Positions 57,333 to 64,000 of a DNA stretch of 64,000 nt are shown here, piece by piece; position 1 is the stretch's first letter, and every line of letters begins with the position of its first letter. Location of the stretch: NCBI RefSeq assembly GCF_003945765.1, contig NZ_CP027712.1:6324001-6388000 (forward strand). Reading direction: 5' to 3'. This DNA is from Pseudomonas chlororaphis subsp. chlororaphis (lineage in GTDB: Bacteria; Pseudomonadota; Gammaproteobacteria; Pseudomonadales; Pseudomonadaceae). The notes under the pieces were generated by a model that saw only the letters and a list, made by a program, of their open reading frames with translations, ran no database searches and was not told where the DNA came from. A program made the position numbers and the translations under genes.

Positions 57333-58367
57333 TCAAATACTGTCCGGCGCCCGCGCCTTTTCCCGGGCGTGCTCCCGGCTGACCAGCCCCGCATCCACCA
57401 GCGCCTTCAGGCTCATGTCCAGGGTCTGCATCCCCAGTGCCCCGCCGGTCTGGATCGCCGAGTACATCTGCGCCACCTTGTCCTCGCGGATCAGGTTACG
57501 GATCGCCGCGCTGCCCAGCATGATCTCGTGAGCCGCTACCCGGCCTCCACCGATACGCTTCACCAGCGTCTGGGAAACCACCGCCTGCAGCGACTCCGAG
57601 AGCATGGAGCGAACCATCGCCTTCTCCTCGGCCGGAAACACGTCCACCACCCGGTCCACAGTTTTCGCCGCCGACGTGGTGTGCAGGGTGCCGAACACCA
57701 GATGCCCGGTCTCCGCGGCGGTCAGCGCCAGGCGGATGGTTTCCAGATCGCGCATTTCCCCCACCAGAATCACATCCGGGTCTTCGCGCAGGGCCGAGCG
57801 CAGGGCCGTGGAGAAGCTGCGGGTGTCGCGATGCACCTCGCGCTGGTTGATCAGGCACTTCTTCGATTCGTGGATGAACTCGATGGGGTCCTCGATGGTG
57901 AGGATGTGCTGGTGCCGGCTCTGGTTCAGGTGATCGATCATCGCCGCCAGGGTGGTCGACTTGCCCGAACCGGTCGGCCCGGTCACCAGCACCAGGCCGC
58001 GGGGCACTTCGCTGATGCGCCGAAAGACCTCACCCATGCCCAGCTCGTCCAGGCCCGGCACCTTGGCCGCAATGCTGCGAAAGACCGCGCCACCGCCACG
58101 CTGATGGTTGAAGGCATTGACCCGAAAGCGCGCCAGGCCCGGCACCGCGAAGGAAAAGTCGATCTCCAGCGCGGCCTTGAACTCGGCCCGTTGCGGATCA
58201 GTCATGCTGGCCAGGATCAGCTCATGCACCTGTTGCGCCTCCAGCACCGGCAGGTTGATCCGGCGAATATCGCCGTCGATGCGAATCATCGGCGGCAAAC
58301 CGGCCGAGAGGTGCAGGTCCGAAGCGCCCTGTTTGACGCTGAAGGCCAGCAACTCAGTGATATCCAT
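57333..58367 (-). CDS. pilT: Type IV pilus retraction ATPase PilT
   Basis: PilT powers pilus retraction at the inner membrane base. The 344-aa product starts MDITELLAFSVKQGASDLHL and has the Walker A motif GPTGSGKSTT near residue 130, the Asp box ILTIEDPIEFIH near 157, Walker B DPDVILVGEMRD near 195 and the His box HLVFGTLHTTSA near 222. In P. aeruginosa pilU follows pilT directly; here the next gene is the convergent NlpC/P60 gene, so pilU is missing. It is divergent from yggS, as in P. aeruginosa. Confidence 0.96.
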   Translation of the reverse strand: MDITELLAFSVKQGASDLHLSAGLPPMIRIDGDIRRINLPVLEAQQVHELILASMTDPQRAEFKAALEIDFSFAVPGLARFRVNAFNHQRGGGAVFRSIAAKVPGLDELGMGEVFRRISEVPRGLVLVTGPTGSGKSTTLAAMIDHLNQSRHQHILTIEDPIEFIHESKKCLINQREVHRDTRSFSTALRSALREDPDVILVGEMRDLETIRLALTAAETGHLVFGTLHTTSAAKTVDRVVDVFPAEEKAMVRSMLSESLQAVVSQTLVKRIGGGRVAAHEIMLGSAAIRNLIREDKVAQMYSAIQTGGALGMQTLDMSLKALVDAGLVSREHAREKARAPDSI

Positions 58368-58424
58368 AGCGTTCCCCAATTCCAGTAGAATGCCGCGAAC
58401 CCAAGACCCGCTGGCGTACATCGA

Positions 58425-59123
58425 ATGTCCACGATAGCAGACAACATCGCCCTGGTTAGCGCACGGATCCGTGCCGCGGCGCAGGCCTCGCAACGTGACG
58501 AAAGCAGCATCCATCTGCTGGCCGTGAGCAAGACCAAGCCCGCCGCGGCGCTGCGTGAAGCCTACGCGGCCGGTCTGCGCGACTTCGGCGAGAACTACCT
58601 GCAAGAAGCCCTGGGCAAACAGGCGGAACTTGGCGACCTGCCCTTGAGTTGGCACTTCATCGGCCCCATTCAGTCGAACAAGACGCGAGCTATCGCCGAG
58701 AACTTCGCCTGGGTGCATTCCGTGGATCGCTTGAAAATCGCTCAACGCCTGTCCGAGCAACGCCCGGCCGACTTGCCGCCGTTGAACATCTGCATTCAGG
58801 TCAATGTCAGTGGCGAGGCCAGCAAGTCTGGCTGTACGCCGGCCGACCTGCCGGCCCTGGCCAGCGCCATCAGCGCCTTGCCGCGCCTGAAACTGCGCGG
58901 GCTGATGGCGATTCCCGAGCCGACTGAAGATCGTGCCGCCCAGGACGCTGCCTTCGCGGCCGTGCGCAGCCTGAACGAAAACCTGCGCGAAAGCCTGGAC
59001 CTGCCAACCGACACACTTTCCATGGGCATGAGCCACGACCTCGAAGCGGCCATTGCCCAAGGCGCCACCTGGGTACGTATCGGTACCGCCCTGTTTGGTG
59101 CCCGCGATTATGGCCAGCCATGA
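58425..59123 (+). CDS. PLP homeostasis protein YggS (PLPBP)
   Basis: YggS/PLPBP binds pyridoxal 5'-phosphate and helps balance vitamin B6 and amino-acid pools. The 232-aa product has the PLP lysine in LLAVSKTKPAAALREAY near residue 35, GLRDFGENYLQEALGK near residue 50, WHFIGPIQSNKTR near residue 77, and LSMGMSHDLEAAI with WVRIGTALFG near the C-terminus. It is followed by proC after 34 bp, the usual arrangement. Confidence 0.96.
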   Translation: MSTIADNIALVSARIRAAAQASQRDESSIHLLAVSKTKPAAALREAYAAGLRDFGENYLQEALGKQAELGDLPLSWHFIGPIQSNKTRAIAENFAWVHSVDRLKIAQRLSEQRPADLPPLNICIQVNVSGEASKSGCTPADLPALASAISALPRLKLRGLMAIPEPTEDRAAQDAAFAAVRSLNENLRESLDLPTDTLSMGMSHDLEAAIAQGATWVRIGTALFGARDYGQP

Positions 59124-59157
59124 CTGTGGCGGCCTCACCTCTGAATAAGGACCTGTC

Positions 59158-59976
59158 ATGAGCAAGACTCGTATCGCCTTTATCGGCGCCGGCAACATGG
59201 CTGCCAGCTTGATCGGCGGCCTGCGCGCCAAGGGCCTGGACGCCAGCCAGATCCGCGCCAGCGACCCGGGTGCCGAAACCCGCGCCAAGGTCCAGGCCGA
59301 GCACGGAATTGAACTGTTCGCCGACAACGCCGAAGCCATCGACGGCGTCGACGTGGTGGTGCTGGCGGTCAAGCCACAGGCCATGAAGGCCGTGTGCGAA
59401 GCCCTGCGCCCCAGCCTGAAACCGCACCAGTTGATCGTGTCCATCGCCGCCGGCATCACCTGCGCCAGCATGAACAAGTGGCTCGGCGAGCAGCCGATCG
59501 TGCGCTGCATGCCCAACACCCCGGCCCTGCTGCGCCAGGGCGCCAGCGGCCTGTACGCCACCGCCGCGGTGAGCGCGGCGCAACGCCAGCAGGCCGAAGA
59601 ACTGCTGTCGGCCGTGGGCATCGTCCTGTGGCTGGAACAGGAGCAGCAACTGGACGCGGTGACCGCGGTGTCCGGCAGCGGCCCGGCGTATTTCTTCCTG
59701 CTGATCGAAGCCATGACCGCCGCCGGCGAGAAACTCGGTCTGCCACGGGAAACCGCCCGCCAACTGACCCTGCAAACCGCGCTGGGCGCGGCGCACATGG
59801 CGGTGTCCAGCGACGTGGACGCGGCTGAACTGCGCCGCCGCGTGACCTCGCCGGCCGGGACCACGGAAGCCGCGATCAAGTCGTTCCAGGCCAGTGGCTT
59901 CGAAGCCCTGGTGGAAAAAGCATTGGGTGCCGCCGCGCACCGCTCGGCCGAGATGGCCGAACAACTGGGCCAATAA
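59158..59976 (+). CDS. proC: Pyrroline-5-carboxylate reductase
   Basis: ProC reduces pyrroline-5-carboxylate to proline using NAD(P)H. The 272-aa product starts MSKTRIAFIGAGNMAASLIG with the Rossmann GxGxxA, and has VVVLAVKPQAMKAV near residue 66, and the family signature near residues 225-245 (RRRVTSPAGTTEAAIKSFQ). Its ribosome site is in the spacer after yggS. yggT begins 10 bp after its stop with an AAGGAG that overlaps the end of proC. Confidence 0.97.
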   Translation: MSKTRIAFIGAGNMAASLIGGLRAKGLDASQIRASDPGAETRAKVQAEHGIELFADNAEAIDGVDVVVLAVKPQAMKAVCEALRPSLKPHQLIVSIAAGITCASMNKWLGEQPIVRCMPNTPALLRQGASGLYATAAVSAAQRQQAEELLSAVGIVLWLEQEQQLDAVTAVSGSGPAYFFLLIEAMTAAGEKLGLPRETARQLTLQTALGAAHMAVSSDVDAAELRRRVTSPAGTTEAAIKSFQASGFEALVEKALGAAAHRSAEMAEQLGQ

Positions 59977-59986
59977 GGAGCCAATG

Positions 59987-60577
59987 ATGATTGGATTGAA
60001 CACTGCGGCGGTGTACGTGCTGCAAACCCTGGGCAGCCTGTACCTGCTGATCGTGCTGCTGCGCTTCGTGCTGCAACTGGTACGCGCCGACTTCTACAAC
60101 CCGCTGTGCCAGTTCGCCGTGCGCGCCACCCAGCCGCTGCTCAAGCCGATGCGCCGGGTCATCCCGAGCCTGTTCGGCCTGGACATGTCGTCGCTGATCC
60201 TGGCGATCGTCGTGCAACTGCTGCTGATGGCCCTGACCCTGCTGCTGACCTACGGCACCACCGGCAACCCGCTGCAACTGCTGATCTGGTCGATCATTGG
60301 TGTGACCGCACTGTTCATGAAGATTTTCTTCTTCGCCCTGATCATCAGCGTGATCCTTTCCTGGGTCGCCCCGGGCAGCCATAACCCGGGCGCCGAGCTG
60401 GTCAACCAGATCTGCGAGCCGGCCCTGGCGCCGTTCCGTCGCATCCTGCCGAGCATGGGCGGCCTGGATATCTCGCCGATCCTGGCGTTCATGGTGCTCA
60501 AGCTGATCGACATGCTGGTGATCAACAACCTGGCGGCCATGACCATGATGCCGGAAATCCTGCGTCTGCTGATCTGA
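59987..60577 (+). CDS. YggT family membrane protein
   Basis: The 196-aa protein has two YGGT repeats, each with two hydrophobic segments (about residues 10-30, 65-90, 100-125 and 165-185), and the motif NPLCQFAVRATQPLLKPMRRVIPS near residue 39. YggT proteins are linked to osmotic shock and membrane organisation, but their role is not fixed. Two ATGs lie side by side; the second (59987) is 6 bp from AAGGAG and matches relatives, the first is only 3 bp away. It lies in the yggS-proC-yggT-yggU unit. Confidence 0.93.
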   Translation: MIGLNTAAVYVLQTLGSLYLLIVLLRFVLQLVRADFYNPLCQFAVRATQPLLKPMRRVIPSLFGLDMSSLILAIVVQLLLMALTLLLTYGTTGNPLQLLIWSIIGVTALFMKIFFFALIISVILSWVAPGSHNPGAELVNQICEPALAPFRRILPSMGGLDISPILAFMVLKLIDMLVINNLAAMTMMPEILRLLI

Positions 60578-60590
60578 CCCGGCCTCTGTG

Positions 60591-60884
60591 ATGAGTTACT
60601 TTCGCTGGGACGGCGACGATCTGATCCTGGAGTGCCACCTGCAACCTGCGGCCCGTAGCGATGATTTCGCCGGGCTGCATGGCGAGCGCCTGAAGATCCG
60701 CCTCACCGCGCCGCCGGTGGAGGGCAAGGCCAACGCCTATCTGATGGCGTTCCTGGCCAAGGCGTTCGGCGTGTCCAAGAGCCAGGTCAGCCTGATCAGC
60801 GGCGAGCTGAACCGGCAGAAACGGGTGCGGATCAACGCGCCGAAGAAACTGCCGGACCTGCCGGAATTACAGCGTCCATCCTGA
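60591..60884 (+). CDS. DUF167 family protein (YggU)
   Basis: The 97-aa soluble protein has the DUF167 pattern: LILECHLQPAARSDDFAGLHGERLKIRLTAPPVEGKAN near residue 10, then LAKAFGVSKSQVSLISGE near residue 52. The function is unknown. ATG 60591 and GTG 60588 are both possible; neither has a strong ribosome site, so it may depend on translation of yggT, whose stop is 13 bp upstream. Confidence 0.92.
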   Translation: MSYFRWDGDDLILECHLQPAARSDDFAGLHGERLKIRLTAPPVEGKANAYLMAFLAKAFGVSKSQVSLISGELNRQKRVRINAPKKLPDLPELQRPS

Positions 60885-60892
60885 TCACTCTC

Positions 60893-60993
60893 TGTAGCCG
60901 CTGCCGTAGGCTGCGATAAGGGCCGAAGGCCCTTCGAGGCCCTCAAGAGCACGTCTCCTGTGGAGCCGATCGCAGCCTGCGGCAGCGGCTACA
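60893..60993. repeat. REP pair after yggU
   Basis: TGTAGCCGCTGCCGTAGGCTG at 60893-60913 is inverted at about 60974-60993 (CAGCCTGCGGCAGCGGCTAC). A small GGGCC-GAA-GGCCC hairpin lies inside at 60918-60931. This is a variant of the GTAGCCGCTGCC family. The next 100 bp before metX shows no clear promoter. Confidence 0.82.
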
Positions 60994-61093
60994 AGGTTCG
61001 TCACAAGTCGCGGGAGAATCAGCCCCGGCCTTTGCTTGCCGCTGGGGGCAGCGGTCTTTAGACTTACGCCTCATTTAAACGAGAGCAGGGTCG

Positions 61094-62233
61094 ATGCCAA
61101 CTGCCTTTCCCGCCGATTCCGTTGGTCTGGTGACGCCGCAAGTGGCGCATTTCAGCGAGCCCCTGGCCCTGGCCTGCGGCCGCTCCCTGCCAGCCTATGA
61201 TCTGATCTACGAGACCTACGGCCAGCTGAACGCCACGGCGAGCAATGCCGTGCTGATCTGCCACGCCCTGTCCGGCCATCACCACGCCGCCGGCTACCAC
61301 AGCCCCGACGACCGCAAACCGGGCTGGTGGGACAGCTGCATCGGCCCGGGCAAGCCGATCGACACCAACAAGTTCTTCGTCGTCAGCCTGAACAACCTCG
61401 GCGGCTGCAACGGCTCCACCGGCCCTAGCAGCGTCAACCCGGACACCGGCAAGCCGTTCGGCGCCGATTTCCCGGTGCTGACCGTGGAAGACTGGGTGCA
61501 CAGCCAGGCGCGCCTGGCCGACCGCATCGGCATCCCGCAGTGGGCCGCTGTGATCGGCGGCAGCCTGGGCGGCATGCAGGCCCTGCAATGGACCATCACC
61601 TACCCGGACCGGGTGCGCCATTGCCTGGCCATCGCTTCGGCGCCCAAGCTGTCGGCGCAGAACATCGCCTTCAACGAAGTGGCGCGCCAGGCCATCCTCA
61701 CCGACCCCGAATTCCACGGCGGTTCGTTCCAGGAACAGGGCGTGATCCCCAAGCGCGGGCTGATGCTGGCGCGGATGGTCGGGCACATCACCTACCTGTC
61801 CGACGACTCCATGGGCGAGAAATTCGGCCGTGGCCTGAAGAGCGAAAAGCTCAACTACGACTTCCACAGCGTCGAGTTCCAGGTCGAAAGCTACCTGCGT
61901 TATCAGGGCGAGGAGTTCTCCGGGCGGTTCGACGCCAACACCTACCTACTGATGACCAAGGCCCTGGATTACTTCGATCCGGCGGCGAACTTCGACGATA
62001 ACCTGGCGAAAACCTTCGAAGGCGCCAAGGCCAAGTTCTGCGTGATGTCCTTCACCACCGACTGGCGCTTCTCCCCGGCCCGCTCGCGGGAGCTGGTGGA
62101 TGCCCTGATGGCCGCGCGCAAGGACGTCAGCTACCTGGAAATCGATGCCCCACAGGGCCACGACGCCTTTCTGATTCCGATCCCGCGTTACCTGCAGGCG
62201 TTCGGCAACTACATGAACCGTATAACGCTGTGA
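61094..62233 (+). CDS. metX: Homoserine O-succinyltransferase (MetX type)
   Basis: MetX activates homoserine for methionine synthesis; Pseudomonas MetX proteins use succinyl-CoA. The 379-aa alpha/beta-hydrolase has the nucleophile serine in [13 protein letters not shown] near residue 160, the aspartate in [15 protein letters not shown] near residue 322, and the histidine in [12 protein letters not shown] near residue 355. It is followed after 7 bp by metW, the conserved pair that supports high activity. GAGAGCAGGG precedes the ATG. Confidence 0.94.
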   Translation: MPTAFPADSVGLVTPQVAHFSEPLALACGRSLPAYDLIYETYGQLNATASNAVLICHALSGHHHAAGYHSPDDRKPGWWDSCIGPGKPIDTNKFFVVSLNNLGGCNGSTGPSSVNPDTGKPFGADFPVLTVEDWVHSQARLADRIGIPQWAAVIGGSLGGMQALQWTITYPDRVRHCLAIASAPKLSAQNIAFNEVARQAILTDPEFHGGSFQEQGVIPKRGLMLARMVGHITYLSDDSMGEKFGRGLKSEKLNYDFHSVEFQVESYLRYQGEEFSGRFDANTYLLMTKALDYFDPAANFDDNLAKTFEGAKAKFCVMSFTTDWRFSPARSRELVDALMAARKDVSYLEIDAPQGHDAFLIPIPRYLQAFGNYMNRITL

Positions 62234-62240
62234 GGACGCC

Positions 62241-62861
62241 ATGAGAGCCGATCTGGAAATCATCCAAGAATGGATCCCCGCCGGCAGCCGCGTGCTCGAC
62301 CTCGGTTGCGGCAATGGCGAACTGCTGAGCTGGCTGCGCGATCACAAGCAAGTCACCGGCTACGGCCTGGAAAACGACCCGGACAACATCGCCGAGTGCG
62401 TGGCCAAGGGCATCAACGTCATCGAGCAGGACCTGGACAAGGGCCTGGGCAACTTCGCCAGCAACAGCTTCGACATCGTGGTCATGACCCAGGCCCTGCA
62501 GGCCGTGCACTACCCGGACCGGATCCTCGACGAAATGCTGCGGGTCGGCCGCCAGTGCATCATCACCTTCCCCAACTTCGGCCACTGGCGCTGCCGCTGG
62601 TACCTGGCCAGCAAGGGGCGGATGCCGGTCTCCGAATTCCTGCCGTACACCTGGTACAACACGCCGAACATTCACTTCTGCACGTTCGAGGACTTTGAAG
62701 AGCTTTGCCGCGAACGTGAAGCCAAGGTCATCGATCGCCTTGCGGTGGATCAACAGCACCGGCACGGGTGGGCCAGTAAGCTATGGCCTAATCTGTTAGG
62801 TGAGATCGGCATCTACCGCGTCAGCAGCCCCGGCCTGCAGGATCACCAGATCGCGGTATAA
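62241..62861 (+). CDS. metW: Methionine biosynthesis protein MetW
   Basis: MetW is a class I methyltransferase-fold protein that forms a complex with MetX and raises its activity; no methyl acceptor is confirmed. The 206-aa product has motif I RVLDLGCGNGELLSWL near residue 18, and FDIVVMTQALQAVHYPDRIL near residue 77 and NIHFCTFEDFEELCRERE near the C-terminal half. It follows metX by 7 bp and is probably translated from the same message. Confidence 0.96.
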   Translation: MRADLEIIQEWIPAGSRVLDLGCGNGELLSWLRDHKQVTGYGLENDPDNIAECVAKGINVIEQDLDKGLGNFASNSFDIVVMTQALQAVHYPDRILDEMLRVGRQCIITFPNFGHWRCRWYLASKGRMPVSEFLPYTWYNTPNIHFCTFEDFEELCREREAKVIDRLAVDQQHRHGWASKLWPNLLGEIGIYRVSSPGLQDHQIAV

Positions 62862-62885
62862 ACCAGGTTCAAAAGGAGAACGATC

Positions 62886-63320
62886 ATGGGTCGCTTGGTT
62901 ACTTTTCTATTGGCAGCGTGCCTGAGCGCATCGGCGATGGCCGCCGAGCCCATCAAGGGCGAGCGCCAGGAAGTGTTCGGTGACGTGACCGTGCACTACA
63001 ACACCTTCAACTCCACCTTCCTGCAACCGGATATCGCCAAGGCCGCGGAGCTGGTGCGCAGCAAGAACCAGGGCGTGATCAACGTTTCCGTGCTCAAGGC
63101 CGGCAAACCGCTGGTCGCCCAGGTCACCGGGACCGTCAAGGACCTGACCAGCCAGTCGGTGCCGCTGAAATTCAAGCAGGTCACCGAACAGGGCGCGATC
63201 TACTACATCGCCCAGTACCCGGTGGAACAGCAGGAAACCCGCACCTTCGAAATCAAGGTGCAGACCGGTGACGCGATCAACACCATCAACTTCAACCAAG
63301 AGCTTTTCCCCGGCGAATGA
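62886..63320 (+). CDS. DUF4426 family periplasmic protein
   Basis: The 144-aa product has a signal peptide ([18 protein letters not shown], cleavage near residue 20). The mature part is a small beta-rich domain with [31 protein letters not shown] near residue 30 and [21 protein letters not shown] near residue 107, which is the DUF4426 pattern; no function is known. It lies between metW and rdgB, and its stop overlaps the rdgB start (ATGATG). AAGGAG precedes the ATG. Confidence 0.9.
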   Translation: MGRLVTFLLAACLSASAMAAEPIKGERQEVFGDVTVHYNTFNSTFLQPDIAKAAELVRSKNQGVINVSVLKAGKPLVAQVTGTVKDLTSQSVPLKFKQVTEQGAIYYIAQYPVEQQETRTFEIKVQTGDAINTINFNQELFPGE

Positions 63321-63913
63321 TGACTTTTACCCAACTTGTACTGGCCAGCCATAACGCCGGCAAGCTCAAGGAACTCCAGGCCATGCTCGGCGACTCGGTG
63401 CACCTGCGCTCGATCGGCGAGTTCAGCAGCGTCGAACCGGAAGAAACCGGCCTGTCGTTCGTCGAGAACGCCATCCTCAAGGCCCGCAACGCTTCGCGCA
63501 TTTCCGGCCTGCCGGCGCTGGCGGACGATTCCGGCCTGGCGGTGGACTTCCTCGGCGGCGCGCCAGGCATCTACTCGGCGCGTTACGCCGACGGCCAGGG
63601 CGACGCGGCGAACAACGCCAAGCTGCTGGACGCCCTGAAGGACGTTCCCGAGGCCGAGCGCGGCGCGCAGTTCGTCTGTGTGCTGGCGCTGGTGCGGCAT
63701 GCCGAGGATCCACTGCCGATCCTCTGCGAAGGCCTGTGGCACGGGCGCATCCTCACGGCCGCCAGCGGCGAACACGGTTTCGGCTACGACCCGCTGTTCT
63801 GGGTGCCGGAGCGCAACTGCTCCAGCGCCGAGCTGGACCCGATCCAAAAGAACCAACTCAGCCATCGCGCCCGCGCCATGGCCATTCTGCGGCAACGCCT
63901 GAGCCTGCAATGA
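63317..63913 (+). CDS. rdgB: dITP/XTP pyrophosphatase (RdgB/HAM1)
   Basis: RdgB removes deaminated purine nucleotides (dITP, XTP) from the pool, preventing DNA damage. The 198-aa product has the HAM1 motifs [16 protein letters not shown] at residue 4, [27 protein letters not shown] near residue 62, and [14 protein letters not shown] near residue 150. Two ATGs overlap at 63317 and 63320; the first shares bases with the upstream stop. Its own stop overlaps the hemW ATG. Confidence 0.96.
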   Translation: MMTFTQLVLASHNAGKLKELQAMLGDSVHLRSIGEFSSVEPEETGLSFVENAILKARNASRISGLPALADDSGLAVDFLGGAPGIYSARYADGQGDAANNAKLLDALKDVPEAERGAQFVCVLALVRHAEDPLPILCEGLWHGRILTAASGEHGFGYDPLFWVPERNCSSAELDPIQKNQLSHRARAMAILRQRLSLQ

Positions 63914-64000
63914 CCATTGATTCGTCCGCGCCACCGCTGATTCTCGGCGGTGCGCAAACGCCCCGGGCGGCCCTGCCCCAGCTGCCGCCCCTGGCGCTGT
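63910..64000 (+). CDS. hemW: Radical SAM heme chaperone HemW, N-terminus (partial)
   Basis: The first 30 residues read [20 protein letters not shown] followed by [10 protein letters not shown], the N-terminal extension of Pseudomonas HemW, which continues off the window into the radical SAM domain. HemW delivers haem to respiratory enzymes; it resembles but is distinct from oxygen-independent coproporphyrinogen oxidase. ATG 63910 overlaps the rdgB stop (ATGA). The CX3CX2C cluster motif lies outside the window, so the call rests on the N-terminus and gene order. Confidence 0.8.
   Translation, partial: MTIDSSAPPLILGGAQTPRAALPQLPPLAL

Noticed and set aside
58368-59984. 540-codon upstream extension of pilT on the minus strand
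   Set aside because: It is antisense to yggS and proC; true PilT starts at MDITELLAF (58367).

Overview
The window is a piece of chromosome from a fluorescent Pseudomonas (P. fluorescens / protegens / chlororaphis type). The evidence is the visibly high GC, the gene order (epd-tkt-metK, ahcY-metF, rhlE, pilGHIJ-chp, gshB-tonB-yqgE-ruvX-pyrRBC', pilT/yggS-proC-yggT-yggU-metXW-rdgB-hemW), and two families of Pseudomonas-type REP palindromes between genes. It is almost entirely core genome. There is no prophage, transposase, CRISPR array, rRNA or tRNA that I can see.

Region 1 (1-17.4 kb) is built around the S-adenosylmethionine cycle. The start of epd is followed by tkt. Divergent from tkt lie an ArsR-type regulator/methyltransferase fusion and metK. 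After a block of envelope and transport genes (ligB, a DUF1090 protein, a cytochrome c' lipoprotein, mltA, MAPEG, DMT, MFS, a CPA1 antiporter, an FNT channel and a thioesterase) come ahcY, preceded by a clear SAH riboswitch, and metF. Two different S-adenosylhomocysteine-related control devices therefore appear within 12.5 kb: a riboswitch, and a candidate SahR-like repressor with a 14-bp-arm palindrome. metX and metW near the right end (61-63 kb) complete the methionine theme.

Region 2 (17.4-29.7 kb) holds a glycosyltransferase-like protein, an orphan periplasmic binding protein, rhlE, a yceI-cytochrome b561 pair, bioA and rsmE. It also holds a small amino-acid catabolism locus (binding protein, RidA, D-amino-acid dehydrogenase-like oxidase, divergent LysR) and a TrhA/hemolysin III protein.

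Region 3 (29.8-38.1 kb) is a complete biotin-independent malonate decarboxylase operon on the minus strand, mdcABCDEGH-madLM. Its genes are tightly overlapped. The LysR gene mdcR faces it at the 3' end.

Region 4 (38.2-39.5 kb) is the only large gene-poor stretch. It carries a small hypothetical gene with a structured leader, a long REP pair, a dispersed-repeat-like block and a short palindromic repeat cluster.

Region 5 (39.5-58.4 kb) contains the Chp chemosensory cluster for type IV pili (pilG-pilH-pilI-pilJ-chpA-chpC, minus strand). It lacks pilK and chpB, which sit inside the P. aeruginosa cluster. gshB, tonB3, algH/yqgE, ruvX, pyrR, pyrB and the inactive dihydroorotase pyrC' follow, then TM2 and NlpC/P60 proteins and pilT without its usual neighbour pilU. 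Upstream of tonB3 two mini-cistrons are chained stop-to-start (TGATG) into the tonB3 start.

Region 6 (58.4-64 kb) is the housekeeping run yggS-proC-yggT-yggU, metX-metW, a DUF4426 protein, rdgB and the start of hemW, with several overlapping starts and stops.

I found no wholly new multi-gene system. The most interesting leads are the dual SAH sensing, the mini-cistron chain before tonB3, the structured leader and repeats at 38.5-39.5 kb, and the reduced Chp/Pil gene set. All calls were made by reading the sequence and from memory of the families; no search was run.
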